DNA of 64,000 bases from Candidatus Poribacteria bacterium (GCA_022821965.1 JAJECN010000022.1:248001-312000), one strand, 5' to 3'; positions 43,152 to 52,490 are shown, counted from the stretch's first letter. Notes: generated from the letters alone by a model not told the origin. Numbers and translations: made by a program.

Positions 43152-43994
43152 ATGGATACCGTAAATGCCTTTAAATTCAAGCAAAGAAAATACATGCCTG
43201 CCTTTCCAAAAGCAATCGGAAAACCGACCGTTTACATCGAAGGTTACCCCTATGAGGACGATGAACCTATGCCAGCAGGCGGATTTCACACTATGCAGAT
43301 GCATAGCTTATTTGACCAATTCTTACGATATTTTCAAGTCCATGAAAACATCCACGTCGGTATGGACAACTTCATCTACTACCGAGAAGGCGATCTCAGA
43401 AAGGTCGTCGCTCCTGATGTATATGTCGTCCTCGGTGCCGCGAAACTTCCACTGCGCCGGAGTTTTTATACATGGGCAGAAGGTGCCGTGCCTACGGCAG
43501 TTTTTGAGTTCCTCTCAGACACAACAGCGTCTGAGGATCGTCATGAAAAAGTTGAGGTATATCTGCGTGATATGGGGGTTCAGGAGTATTTTATCCATCA
43601 ACCGGATATGAATCGCCCTATAGAATGTCGGGGGTGGCGGCGGGATGCCGTGGGCAACATCGTTGAGATTGAAGAAGATGGGGCGGTTGGTTTGTTTAGT
43701 GCGTCGTTAAATCTCTATTTTCGGTGGGAACTTCATGAGTCATCGGAGCTGCGACTATTACGCCCGTATCTTCCGGATGGCACTCCGATTACGACTTCTA
43801 TTGAGGAGCATCACCTTCGAGTGGAAGAGACACAACGGAGAGAAGAAGCAGAAATACGCGAAGCTGAAGAAGTACAACGGCGGCATCAAGCGGAAACACT
43901 CGCCGCTGAAGAAGCAAAACGCAGACGGGACGTAGAAGCGGAGCTAGAACGACTCCGTGCACAACTCGCTAACCGCCAAGATAGCGATATTTAA
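43152..43994 (+). CDS. Uma2-family (DUF820) PD-(D/E)xK nuclease-like protein with coiled-coil tail
   Basis: This is 280 residues from the ATG at 43152 with a near-perfect GGAGGA site; the upstream TTG at 43080 lies in the promoter. VAPDVYVVLG holds the first active-site Asp. PTAVFEFLSDTTASEDRHEKVEVYLRDMGVQEYFI matches the Uma2 core with its Glu and Lys. The last 70 residues are a coiled coil of Glu, Arg and Ala (RVEETQRREEAEIREAEEVQRR). Uma2 proteins are common in cyanobacteria and related genomes, often in many copies; the function is unknown. The gene stands alone. Confidence 0.82.
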   Translation: MDTVNAFKFKQRKYMPAFPKAIGKPTVYIEGYPYEDDEPMPAGGFHTMQMHSLFDQFLRYFQVHENIHVGMDNFIYYREGDLRKVVAPDVYVVLGAAKLPLRRSFYTWAEGAVPTAVFEFLSDTTASEDRHEKVEVYLRDMGVQEYFIHQPDMNRPIECRGWRRDAVGNIVEIEEDGAVGLFSASLNLYFRWELHESSELRLLRPYLPDGTPITTSIEEHHLRVEETQRREEAEIREAEEVQRRHQAETLAAEEAKRRRDVEAELERLRAQLANRQDSDI

Positions 43995-44128
43995 TAGATT
44001 GCGCGGCTACAAACAAGAATTATGCCCTCTCATATCGTTAAAATCCGTGATTTGAAAGAGGACAAAGAAGCGGATATCCCATTTTATCATACGTAGACTT
44101 TCCATAATTTCCTTTTCAAAACCTATTC

Positions 44129-44170
44129 GGCGAGGTTTTCTTGCAGAAATGCCCCAATAAACACCTCGCC
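44129..44170. repeat. GGCGAGGT inverted repeat
   Basis: GGCGAGGT (44129-44136) and ACCTCGCC (44163-44170) are complementary over a 26-base loop. It belongs to the same family as 21515-21535 and 63941-63960, and lies in the 365-base gap 43995-44359. Confidence 0.5.
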
Positions 44171-44211
44171 TCTTTCAATTGTCAGAATGTTGTTTCCAAG
44201 CAAATTAACCG

Positions 44212-44240
44212 TTGCTCAAAAAAGCAGAGCATGCTAAATT
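44212..44240 (+). promoter_or_regulatory. Candidate promoter of the PhyH/oxidoreductase run
   Basis: TTGCTC (44212-44217), a 17-base spacer and TAAATT (44235-44240) preceded by TGC, 120 bases before the first gene of the run. Confidence 0.4.
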
Positions 44241-44359
44241 AAAATCCATTCCAAACTCGATTGTTCTCATACTCTTTGTCTACAACGAAATCCAATATTT
44301 TTCGGATAGGAACATAGATTTCCCAATGATACCATCGCGGGAAACAAGGAGTTAGCTTC

Positions 44360-45559
44360 ATGAAAGACAACAAACGAACCTTAACCCCAGAACTCGAAGA
44401 GATGCAAGTCTATGGGGAAACACAAGTCGGATGGGATGAAAACACACCGGTTAATGAAACCGTTGATGCCAACGGAAACCCACCCCCCAGCAACAGAGGC
44501 TTCGGTGTGGCGGATCCCAACTCGCCCAAGCATCGGGTCTACGATGACCCTGAAGTTGAGGCACTTCGCGAAAAACTACGCGAACACAATGGCATTCGCG
44601 GACTTGAAATTTGCGAACCCCACGAAACGGAGAAAATCGCTCGTATCTTCCATCGCGATGGCTTCGCTGTCGTCAAAGACCTTCTCAATGCGGAGCAACT
44701 CGCGCGCTGGAGAGAGGGATGTGCTGAAGCACTGCGCGATATTCTCTCAGTACCGGGACCAGGGAATAGAAAATACGTCACCGAAACCGGTCGGCTGCCA
44801 CACCGCTATAGTTATGGCACCTCTTCCGCTTCAAGACAGATGTTGCACCATCCCGCTTGGGCAAGCATGATCGACTTGCCGACAACAACCCCTATTGTCG
44901 CAGAAATCTTCGGGTCTTCAGATTATCGGGTCTGGGGTTCCGGCGGCGATCTCTGCCTCCCTGGTGCAATAGAGTATCAACACTTGCACCCGGACGGCAG
45001 GGACCCACAGTACCCTTCCGAAGCACGCACCAAACAAGCGGAATTACTCGGCGTTCAACTCCATAGAGACAACGACGGGAACCTTGATGTCCCGACGCAA
45101 AAAATGATTATGGAGATGACACCACCAACGGTAACGATTAACTTTGTGATGTGCGATCTGACATGGGAAAACGGACCAATCCGTCAGATTCCGGGGACAC
45201 ACACTCTGCAACAGAATCCACCACCCCCGGGTAATGAACCCGATTGGATGAAACATTCAACGCTTGTCGGTGCAACGGCTGGCTCCGGTGTGTTCCGTGA
45301 CAATCGGGCATGGCACGGGGCGACCCCCAATCTCTCAAAGGAAATCCGTGCACTCCCAAACGTTGAGTACGCTGCGCCGTGGCGCTCACAACACGGTTTT
45401 AGTCGGATTATGCCCCACGAAATCTGGGAGACATTGACACCATACGCCCAGAAATTGTGCGACTGGATCAAGGCGGAACCGGGAGTCTGGCCTGCAGGTG
45501 CTGGTATTATGCATCCACTCGCAAGTAATCGCGAAGCCGCAAAGAAATCAAACAATTAG
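44360..45559 (+). CDS. Phytanoyl-CoA dioxygenase-family protein (2)
   Basis: This is 399 residues with CAAGGAG before the ATG. After an extended N-terminus, FHRDGFAVVKDLLNAEQLARWREG begins the PhyH fold near residue 94. VQLHRDNDGNLD holds the likely iron His-x-Asp. NGPIRQIPGTHTLQQNPPPP is the mid-domain strand, and NRAWHGATPNLS gives the distal His. It is an Fe(II)/2-oxoglutarate-type oxygenase with an unknown small-molecule substrate. It is the first of four alternating genes read in one direction with short spacers. Confidence 0.85.
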   Translation: MKDNKRTLTPELEEMQVYGETQVGWDENTPVNETVDANGNPPPSNRGFGVADPNSPKHRVYDDPEVEALREKLREHNGIRGLEICEPHETEKIARIFHRDGFAVVKDLLNAEQLARWREGCAEALRDILSVPGPGNRKYVTETGRLPHRYSYGTSSASRQMLHHPAWASMIDLPTTTPIVAEIFGSSDYRVWGSGGDLCLPGAIEYQHLHPDGRDPQYPSEARTKQAELLGVQLHRDNDGNLDVPTQKMIMEMTPPTVTINFVMCDLTWENGPIRQIPGTHTLQQNPPPPGNEPDWMKHSTLVGATAGSGVFRDNRAWHGATPNLSKEIRALPNVEYAAPWRSQHGFSRIMPHEIWETLTPYAQKLCDWIKAEPGVWPAGAGIMHPLASNREAAKKSNN

Positions 45560-45572
45560 GAGGAGACAAGAG

Positions 45573-46613
45573 ATGTTAAACTGGGGCGTTATGGGCGCAG
45601 GTGGCATCGCCTATGTGTTTTGTAATGGGATACGTTTTACAGACTCAGGACAGATCCTTGCTGCCGCGAGTCGCACACAAGAACGTTTAGATAGACTGGC
45701 TAACGATTTCGGCATCCCCCGCCGATACAACGATTACGCAGACCTATTGACAGATGACGATATTGATGCTGTCTATATAGCGACGATTCATCCACTTCAT
45801 GCGGAGTGGGCGATAAAGTGTGCCGAAGCAGGAAAACACCTTCTCATCGAGAAACCGATCAGTATGAACCACGCCGAAGCAGCGGCGATGGTAGATGCAG
45901 CACGCGAAAATGACGTGTTTCTCATGGAAGCTTTTATGTCCCGGTGCCATCCACAGATAGCAAAAATGGTTGAACTGATACAAGATGGCACCATCGGCGA
46001 GATTCAAGTTATCCGGGCGACATTCGGCTATCGTTCAGGTTTCAATCCACAGAGTCGTATCTATAACCGTGAAATGGGAGGCGGCGGTATTCTCGATATT
46101 GGGTGTTATACCGCTTCAATAGCACGAAAAGTCGCAGGTGCAGCGGCAAACAAACTGTTTCTGAATCCTATCTCTGTAAAAGGGAACGGAAAAATTGGTC
46201 CCACAGGTGTAGATCAAATCGCGGCAGCGACCCTGAAATTTGAGAACGACATTATCGCGGAAATTATTTGCGCCGTTGAATGCAACTATGGGAGTAACGT
46301 CACTATCTACGGCACAGAGGGCACACTAACGATTCCAAACCCATGGCTGCCATCATCGCCTTGCCGCGGTGCGCGAGAACCGCTGCCGCTCGACACAATC
46401 TTCCCCGCAACCCAGCTTATTGTTCAATCGTCCCAAAGTCGGGAAACGACTGAAGTGACAATACCTGTCGATAGGGACCTGTTTACATACGAAGCCGATA
46501 CGGTCGCTGCGCATATTCCCGACCGACAGGCACCAGCAATGTCTTGGAATGATACGCTTGGTAACATGCAAGTGCTGGACGCTTGGCTTGCAGAAGTAGG
46601 TGTCGTTCATTGA
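45573..46613 (+). CDS. Gfo/Idh/MocA-family oxidoreductase (1)
   Basis: This is 346 residues from the ATG at 45573 with AGGAGGAGA upstream; a longer frame overlapping the PhyH gene was rejected. GVMGAGGIAYVF is the NAD(P)-binding loop, and HLLIEKPISMNHAEAAAM holds the EKP motif with the catalytic Lys. MGGGGILDIGCYTASIAR provides the sheet-domain D-x-G-x-Y motif. Such enzymes oxidise sugars, inositols or related polyols. It follows the PhyH gene by 13 bases. Confidence 0.9.
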   Translation: MLNWGVMGAGGIAYVFCNGIRFTDSGQILAAASRTQERLDRLANDFGIPRRYNDYADLLTDDDIDAVYIATIHPLHAEWAIKCAEAGKHLLIEKPISMNHAEAAAMVDAARENDVFLMEAFMSRCHPQIAKMVELIQDGTIGEIQVIRATFGYRSGFNPQSRIYNREMGGGGILDIGCYTASIARKVAGAAANKLFLNPISVKGNGKIGPTGVDQIAAATLKFENDIIAEIICAVECNYGSNVTIYGTEGTLTIPNPWLPSSPCRGAREPLPLDTIFPATQLIVQSSQSRETTEVTIPVDRDLFTYEADTVAAHIPDRQAPAMSWNDTLGNMQVLDAWLAEVGVVH

Positions 46614-46660
46614 TATACACACCAATATAGAATTGCGCAATCATTCAGGAGTCAATATCG

Positions 46661-47872
46661 ATGGTGAAAGACGAACTTTTTCAGGAACGCGTTGTCCGGG
46701 TTGAAAAGCCGTCGGCGCATTTTACACTACTCCGCAACCCCGACGGAGAATTCCTTGGTGTCTCTGATACGAATGCACCGGCAATCTTTGACTATGTAGA
46801 CGACAAGGTAATATGGGAACAGGTCAAAGGCACCAATGCCTATCGCCATGTTGCCACTGGCATCCAACTTGAAGCTGGCCCCACTGATGCTGGCGACGGC
46901 TGCTACTTGCGTCATAACGCGGCTCTACTCGCGGGCGATGGAAACGTAGCAAACGAAGGTGCCGTGTTTCACGCTGGACACGGTCCTGCGGATCTACCCT
47001 CTGAGTCCCTGGAATCATTCAAACAAAATGGATGGGTCTGCTTGCCGTCCATCATTGCACCTGATATTGTTGAAGAGTTGGAACGGGTGAGCTGCACCGG
47101 TAGATGGGAAGAGGGAACCTATGATCGAAGTATCTCGCCTCTGAATCAAACTGCTGCAGTCGCAAAAATTGCAACGGAACCTGTCTCCTTGTGGTTGATG
47201 CGCCAATACATGGAGACTCAGGAAATCCGTCTCGGACACTCTCCCAGTTTCGCCATACTCCCTAAAGATGACGGCAAACGAAACGTTCAAGGTTGGCACT
47301 CAGACTTCCCATATCTTTGGGGTATTGCTGGCAGCGAAGTTGTTAACCGAATACCCGTTCACAAAGTCGATGGTTTGGTTATGGGGGTACAGCGTAACCT
47401 CTGCGTCTCGGAATTCCGCAAGGAGAATGGAGCGACCTGCTTTAAACTCGGATCACACGTCCGAGGCGAAGGGCCGCCGGTAGAGTGGGGAAACGGAAAT
47501 ACCACAAGGCAAGAAGGATACCGCGAAACCAAAGGATTGCCATATACTGGACCGGATGCAGATGTCGTAGAGGCACCGCCGGGCAGCTACATCGTCTACG
47601 ATTCTCGGATTTGGCACCGTGCGGGTGTAAATCGGACACCGCACAAGCGCGCCGCGATGTTGCAGGCAGTGATCCCGATGTACATTATGCCGTTCATGGA
47701 TACAAGTCGTCCGTACAAGGATTTCATCCACAGTTCTTTTGTAGAGGAACTAACACCGCTTGAACGGAAAGAACTTGAGGAAATCATGGTAAATAAGATG
47801 GTCGGTCCAGCCGGACATCTGGCGATTACCGTTGATGCGGAATTGACTGAGAAAATTCGTGGGACCCAGTAG
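46661..47872 (+). CDS. Phytanoyl-CoA dioxygenase-family protein (3)
   Basis: This 403-residue protein has TCAGGAG before the ATG. Residues 1-110 (from VVRVEKPSAHFTLLRNPDGEFLG to CYLRHNAALL) form an extra beta-rich domain not found in minimal PhyH enzymes. The oxygenase begins at FKQNGWVCLPSIIAPDIVEEL. VQGWHSDFPYLWG holds the His-x-Asp, and DSRIWHRAGVNRTPHKR the distal His and the Arg that binds 2-oxoglutarate. The iron set looks complete. It is the third gene in the alternating run. Confidence 0.85.
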   Translation: MVKDELFQERVVRVEKPSAHFTLLRNPDGEFLGVSDTNAPAIFDYVDDKVIWEQVKGTNAYRHVATGIQLEAGPTDAGDGCYLRHNAALLAGDGNVANEGAVFHAGHGPADLPSESLESFKQNGWVCLPSIIAPDIVEELERVSCTGRWEEGTYDRSISPLNQTAAVAKIATEPVSLWLMRQYMETQEIRLGHSPSFAILPKDDGKRNVQGWHSDFPYLWGIAGSEVVNRIPVHKVDGLVMGVQRNLCVSEFRKENGATCFKLGSHVRGEGPPVEWGNGNTTRQEGYRETKGLPYTGPDADVVEAPPGSYIVYDSRIWHRAGVNRTPHKRAAMLQAVIPMYIMPFMDTSRPYKDFIHSSFVEELTPLERKELEEIMVNKMVGPAGHLAITVDAELTEKIRGTQ

Positions 47873-47896
47873 TATCTGTACGAAGGAGATAAATGA

Positions 47897-49111
47897 ATGC
47901 GGAAGGCCAAGATAGCATCGGTAGGTTGTGGCTGGGTGGCAAAACGTTGGCACCTCCCTACAATCGCTGAATTGGCGAAAAGAAGGGATTTGGATTACGT
48001 CGCTGTTTGCGATGCAGATGCAGACACAGCACGCGAAGCGGGTGAAGCGTACGGACTCCCGTATTATACAGACATCGAGCAGATGCTGGAAAAGCACAGC
48101 GACATTGACGTTGTAGACATCAGCACCGGTGACTATACACACCATCCGATCGCGAAGATAGTTGCTGAACACAAGATGCACCCCATCGTTGAAAAACCGA
48201 TGGCACCGACTCTCGCCTGTTGTGATGTAATAATCGATAGCTGCAGAAAAAATGGTGTGCATTTTGAAGTCGCCGAGAACTACTTTCGGATGCCGGGGGA
48301 CAGAATTATCATAAAGCTGATTCAAGAAGGGGTGCTTGGTGATATTGTGCGGGTTCATTTTATCGAACCCTTCGGACGCGGGAAGTTCGTACACGGCGCG
48401 GGAAAACCGCGCGGTATAGCGTCGCCTATATCAACATTTACTTCCCATTCCGGGGTCTGCATTGACATGGGCGTTCATCGGATGTCCCAAATTCGATTTT
48501 ACGCTCAAAGCGAACCGAAAACAATCGTTGGAATCACCAAGCAATTCGTTCCCGGACCCGACAGAATTTACGAAGATTGGGGGCACGCCATCATCAATTT
48601 TGAAAGTGGCGCAGTCGGAATTTATGAGACAACTCAGGTCGGAGAAGAGACAATCAAGTACAGACAGATTATGGGAACAAAAGGCGTGATAACAGACGTT
48701 GATTTCTGGACCTCCGATTTTCCGCTGCGTGCCCTCGTCAACGGTGAAATGAAAGACATTCCAATAGAGACGGAACGACACAAGGTTGATGGAGTGGATG
48801 TCCTTTCCAGAATCGTTGTGCATACAGATCCACAGATTGTGTATGAAAATCCTTTTAGAAATTATGCAATAGACGATTGGAATGTCGGAACTGCTGAAGA
48901 AATTATGACCATTGCGAGGGCGGCACTCACAGGAGAGCCACCGGAGTACGGCATCGGCGGTAGGAAAGATGTGGAGATGTGTATCGTTTTATATGAATCC
49001 TCACGGACGGGAATGATGCCTATCGACCTTCCGATAACGAAAACAACCGGTTATGAGCAGATGATTCATGACGAGTTTCGTCAAAAATTCGGGCGCGCCA
49101 TTGATGAATAA
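47897..49111 (+). CDS. Gfo/Idh/MocA-family oxidoreductase (2)
   Basis: This 404-residue enzyme has GAAGGAGAT before the ATG. ASVGCGWVAKRWHLP is the nucleotide-binding loop, and HPIVEKPMAPTLACCDV holds the EKP Lys. CIDMGVHRMSQIRF supplies the D-x-G-x-H of the sheet domain. A C-terminal extension ends MIHDEFRQKFGRAID. It is only distantly like the oxidoreductase at 45573, so the two are not a recent duplication. It ends the alternating run and is followed by a hairpin. Confidence 0.9.
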   Translation: MRKAKIASVGCGWVAKRWHLPTIAELAKRRDLDYVAVCDADADTAREAGEAYGLPYYTDIEQMLEKHSDIDVVDISTGDYTHHPIAKIVAEHKMHPIVEKPMAPTLACCDVIIDSCRKNGVHFEVAENYFRMPGDRIIIKLIQEGVLGDIVRVHFIEPFGRGKFVHGAGKPRGIASPISTFTSHSGVCIDMGVHRMSQIRFYAQSEPKTIVGITKQFVPGPDRIYEDWGHAIINFESGAVGIYETTQVGEETIKYRQIMGTKGVITDVDFWTSDFPLRALVNGEMKDIPIETERHKVDGVDVLSRIVVHTDPQIVYENPFRNYAIDDWNVGTAEEIMTIARAALTGEPPEYGIGGRKDVEMCIVLYESSRTGMMPIDLPITKTTGYEQMIHDEFRQKFGRAIDE

Positions 49112-49155
49112 CATGCAAAATTTGATATTTATCAACACCTCAAAAAGGCATGACC

Positions 49156-49176
49156 CCCTCGATTTAGAATCGAGGG
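49156..49176 (+). terminator. Hairpin terminator after the oxidoreductase run
   Basis: CCCTCGATT (49156-49164) pairs perfectly with AATCGAGGG (49168-49176) over a three-base loop, followed by ATTTGTT. Confidence 0.6.
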
Positions 49177-49237
49177 ATTTGTTACGTTGAAGTGATTTGT
49201 CCGAAAACCAATCACTTCAATGGCTCCGCAAAAAACT

Positions 49238-49266
49238 TTGCTAATTTTTCGCATTCATTATATACT
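49238..49266 (+). promoter_or_regulatory. Candidate promoter of aroQ
   Basis: TTGCTA (49238-49243), a 17-base spacer and TATACT (49261-49266), 46 bases before the start. Confidence 0.5.
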
Positions 49267-49311
49267 CTCTGTGGCAAAGAGCTGATTTCACGAAAAAAGG
49301 AAACCATACGC

Positions 49312-49764
49312 ATGAACATCCTCGTCCTACATGGACCGAATCTACATCTTTTGGGAAAACGCCAACCAGAGATTTACGGACACCAAACGTTATCGGACAT
49401 TAACGCCACACTTGACCGGTACGCAGCGGCATCACCTCACGCTGTTGTTCTCAAAATCTTCCAATCTAATCACGAAGGCGAACTCGTCTCCATCATCGGG
49501 GATCATATCGACTGGGCAGATGGCATTCTGATTAACCCTGCAGCTTACACACATACCAGCGTTGCCATCCGAGATGCACTTTCTACTGTCGCACGACCCG
49601 TCATCGAGATTCACCTCTCTAACATTTACGCCCGTGAAGAATTTCGGCATCATTCTTATATATCAGCGGTTGCTGTTGGTGTCATCGGTGGTTTCGGAAC
49701 GCATAGTTACACGCTTGCCCTTGAGGCAATGATTCACACTTTGGAAACAAGTAAGGAAAATTAA
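49312..49764 (+). CDS. aroQ: Type II 3-dehydroquinate dehydratase
   Basis: This is 150 residues from the ATG at 49312 with AAAGGAAAC upstream; an earlier in-frame ATG at 49192 precedes the promoter. VLHGPNLHLLGKRQPEIYG carries the conserved Arg and catalytic Tyr. FQSNHEGELVSII follows, then GILINPAAYTHTSVAIRDAL (catalytic His) and EIHLSNIYAREEFRHHS. It removes water from 3-dehydroquinate in the shikimate pathway, as a dodecamer in the cytoplasm. Confidence 0.95.
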   Translation: MNILVLHGPNLHLLGKRQPEIYGHQTLSDINATLDRYAAASPHAVVLKIFQSNHEGELVSIIGDHIDWADGILINPAAYTHTSVAIRDALSTVARPVIEIHLSNIYAREEFRHHSYISAVAVGVIGGFGTHSYTLALEAMIHTLETSKEN

Positions 49765-49834
49765 AAAACGCGAAACCTGAAACGAAGTGGAAGAGGGTAT
49801 ACGAAGGTGATCCTGAAACCCCAGACAAACCTCA

Positions 49835-49853
49835 CCGAACCGCAAGGAAAATT
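49835..49853 (+). promoter_or_regulatory. Repeated ribosome-binding leader
   Basis: CCGAACCGCAAGGAAAATT followed by TAAAAA and the ATG at 49860. It is identical over 19 bases to the leaders at 37886-37904 (minus strand) and 52572-52590. Confidence 0.65.
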
Positions 49854-49859
49854 TAAAAA

Positions 49860-51005
49860 ATGGCAAAAAACCCGTTTGTACCGTTTAGTCGTCCTTGGAT
49901 TGATGATACCGAAATAGAAGCTGTTAGCCAAGTGCTTGCCTCTAAGTGGATTAGCACAGGCAACAGAGTGCGTGAGTTTGAACGCTCTTTCGCCGAATAC
50001 CTCGGTGTCAAGCATGCTATTGCCGTCAGTTCTTGCACGGCTGCGTTGCATTTGAGCCTCGTTGTCGCCGGAGTCAGTAACGACGACGAAGTCATCACAA
50101 CGCCTTATACCTTCACCGCTACGGCTGAGGCAATTCGATACGTCGGTGCAAAGCCGGTTTTTGTGGACATCCACCCCGATACGTTGAACATCGACACAAC
50201 CAAGATTGAACGGGCGATAACGCCACGCACTAAGGCGATACTGCCTGTGCACATCGCTGGTATCGCATGCGATATGGATGCGATACAGGACATCTGTCGA
50301 AATCACAATCTCGTTCTTATCGATGACGCAGCCCACGCGATTCCAACCGAATACAAAGGGCAATCCATCGGCAATATCGGCGATCTGTCCGCTTTTAGTT
50401 TTTATGCGAATAAAAATCTAACAACAGGCGAAGGTGGTATGATTACCACCAACAGTGACGCATTCGCTAAACCGCTCCGAACAATGCGGCTTCATGGTAT
50501 CGACAAAGACGCTTGGGCACGCCAATCACAGCGCGATATTTGGCGGTATGACATTACCACTGAAGGCTATAAATACAATATGACCGATATTCAAGCGGCG
50601 ATGGGATTGTGCCAACTGATGAAACTCAACAAACAGCATGAACGCCGCCGAAATTTCGCGCAGATTTACCAAACGGAACTGGCGAATTTTCCACAAATAA
50701 GCACGCCCGCGGTACCGGATAATCCTCGCGAACATTCGTGGCACCTCTATATTATCCAACTCCACACCGGCAATCGCGACGAAGTTGTGGCATCCTTAAG
50801 GGAAGCGAATATCGAATGCAGCGTCCACTATATTCCGTTACATCTCTTTGAATTTTATCAGGAGCGATACGGCTACCGTGTCGGCGATTTTCCCTGCGCT
50901 GAAGCAGCATTTGAACGCGTTGTGAGTCTCCCGCTCCATCCCGGGTTAACCGAAGGAGACCTTCACACTGTGATTGCGGCGATAGGAAAGATTTTCAACG
51001 CATAA
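49860..51005 (+). CDS. DegT/DnrJ/EryC1/StrS aminotransferase
   Basis: This is a 381-residue PLP-dependent sugar aminotransferase. VPFSRPWIDDTEIEAVSQVLASKWISTG opens it. AVSSCTAALHLSL binds PLP phosphate, and VLIDDAAHAIPTEY carries the PLP-ring Asp. SFYANKNLTTGEGGMI carries the Schiff-base Lys (K185). EHSWHLYIIQL and CSVHYIPLHLF complete the fold. Members convert keto-sugars of nucleotide donors to amino sugars for surface glycans or antibiotics. No nucleotide-sugar dehydratase is adjacent. Expression probably uses the repeated leader. Confidence 0.9.
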   Translation: MAKNPFVPFSRPWIDDTEIEAVSQVLASKWISTGNRVREFERSFAEYLGVKHAIAVSSCTAALHLSLVVAGVSNDDEVITTPYTFTATAEAIRYVGAKPVFVDIHPDTLNIDTTKIERAITPRTKAILPVHIAGIACDMDAIQDICRNHNLVLIDDAAHAIPTEYKGQSIGNIGDLSAFSFYANKNLTTGEGGMITTNSDAFAKPLRTMRLHGIDKDAWARQSQRDIWRYDITTEGYKYNMTDIQAAMGLCQLMKLNKQHERRRNFAQIYQTELANFPQISTPAVPDNPREHSWHLYIIQLHTGNRDEVVASLREANIECSVHYIPLHLFEFYQERYGYRVGDFPCAEAAFERVVSLPLHPGLTEGDLHTVIAAIGKIFNA

Positions 51006-51040
51006 TCAAGCCCTAAAAATCTTATATTTACAGTCCCCAA

Positions 51041-51610
51041 ATGAGAGAAACATCCAGTGCAGCAAACGCCAAACTTTATCAAATCATCCCCAGCGAGGTC
51101 TGCTTCTCTTGTGATGTCTGTTGTCGGTTTTTGGAAGCGGACAGTCCGCTTGCACCTATCTTCACCGAAAAAGAGAAAGAGAACGCCGTCGCACACGGTG
51201 CCGATCCTACGCTGTTTCGTCCACAAGCAGATGGAAAAAGTGCACAGATCCAGCTAAAACCCCACAAAGATTTCTATATCTGCCCCTTTTTTGATCCAGA
51301 AACAAGTCATTGTACCATCTATCCGATTCGTCCGCTCGACTGCCAACTCTACCCGTTCGCCCTCATGTTCAGCGAGGACAGGAATGAGGTTGTGCTCGGT
51401 GTGGATACACTCTGTCCGTTTGGTGAAGAACACCTCGAAACGGAAGCCTTTCAGCGACACATCCGCCACGTCATTGATTATGTTGAATCCGAAGCGGTTA
51501 CCGCGCAGATCGCTGCCAACTGGAGTCTCATCGGCGATTACCAAGACACCGTGAAGATTGTCCATACTTTGGCACAATTGACAGATGCAACTTCACTCGC
51601 TAACACTTAA
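51041..51610 (+). CDS. YkgJ-type cysteine-cluster protein
   Basis: This is a 189-residue protein. CFSCDVCC (residues 21-28) and the later C-P-F-F-D, SHCTIYPIRPLDCQLYPFAL give the C-x2-C-x2-CC...C...C pattern of the zinc/iron-chelating YkgJ family. A further Cys lies in VDTLCPFGEE. The function of the family is unresolved; a metal-binding or maturation role is usually assumed. Its last 26 bases overlap the start of the DUF2156-like gene, which suggests linked roles. Confidence 0.82.
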   Translation: MRETSSAANAKLYQIIPSEVCFSCDVCCRFLEADSPLAPIFTEKEKENAVAHGADPTLFRPQADGKSAQIQLKPHKDFYICPFFDPETSHCTIYPIRPLDCQLYPFALMFSEDRNEVVLGVDTLCPFGEEHLETEAFQRHIRHVIDYVESEAVTAQIAANWSLIGDYQDTVKIVHTLAQLTDATSLANT

Positions 51611-52490
51611 AGATAAACCAATTTTCGATGCATACGCGGATCGGACATGTACACGTCTTTCCAACTACGCCTTCGCACCGATCTATGTATGGCGGGAGCA
51701 TTTTCAGTTTTATTGGACATTGCTAACGGACTATCTGTGCATTTTCGCGAAGCAGGGTGACGACTATTTCATGCCGATTCTGCCGATGCCGTATAAAATC
51801 GAAAACCGAGATTACCTAAGCGTCGTTCGCGAAGTGTCTCAGTTTATGTTAGCATCAAATCGGAACCCACACATCGCCCGGATTGAAAACGTTCCACAGG
51901 AGATGATTTCTTCCTTTGAAAAGAATGGGTTTCGCGCTACCTTGAAGGAGACTGAATATCTCTATGAAACGGAAGTACTTGTGGGGCTGCGCGGTGATCG
52001 CTACAAGCAACAACGCCATGCCTACAACGTTTTTGTAACAGAGTATCCGTCAGCGAAATTGTGTCCGTACACTACTGCGGATCAGAATGCGTGTCCCGCG
52101 CTTTATGACAGATGGTGTGAGATGCGGTCAGAAAAATCCGATGACCCCATCTATAATGCAATGCTTAATGATTCACGATCAGCGCACCGAATTGGGGTTT
52201 CACACGCGGATGCGCTTGGACTTATCGGTAGGGTTGTCTGCCTTGACGGAGAAATCAGAGGCTATACTTTTGGTTATCCACTGAATGTAGAGACCTTTTG
52301 CGTGCTGTTTGAAATCACTGACCTTGATATAAAGGGACTCGCGCAGTTTATCTATCGCGAATTCTGTAAGGAATTGATGGGTTCCTACAAGTGGATTAAC
52401 GCTATGGACGATTCAGGGTTGGAAAATCTAAAGCGCGTCAAACGTTCCTATCACCCCATCCAACTGCTCCCGTCATACAATATTGCATAA
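51585..52490 (+). CDS. DUF2156-like (phosphatidylglycerol lysyltransferase C-terminal type) protein
   Basis: This 301-residue protein fits two tandem GNAT-like folds. ADRTCTRLSNYAFAPIYVWREHFQFYW is the typical DUF2156 start. SFEKNGFRATLKETEYLYETEVLVGLRGDRYKQQRHAYNVF is the central hallmark. GEIRGYTFGYPLNVETFCVLFEITD and WINAMDDSGLENLKRVKRSYHP close the second domain. In MprF this domain moves lysine from tRNA to a lipid; free-standing members are uncharacterised. No membrane helices are seen. Confidence 0.82.
   Translation: MQLHSLTLKDKPIFDAYADRTCTRLSNYAFAPIYVWREHFQFYWTLLTDYLCIFAKQGDDYFMPILPMPYKIENRDYLSVVREVSQFMLASNRNPHIARIENVPQEMISSFEKNGFRATLKETEYLYETEVLVGLRGDRYKQQRHAYNVFVTEYPSAKLCPYTTADQNACPALYDRWCEMRSEKSDDPIYNAMLNDSRSAHRIGVSHADALGLIGRVVCLDGEIRGYTFGYPLNVETFCVLFEITDLDIKGLAQFIYREFCKELMGSYKWINAMDDSGLENLKRVKRSYHPIQLLPSYNIA

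Noticed and set aside
47750-48394. 214-codon minus-strand frame across the PhyH/oxidoreductase border
   Set aside because: Antisense to two well-supported genes and without a ribosome site.
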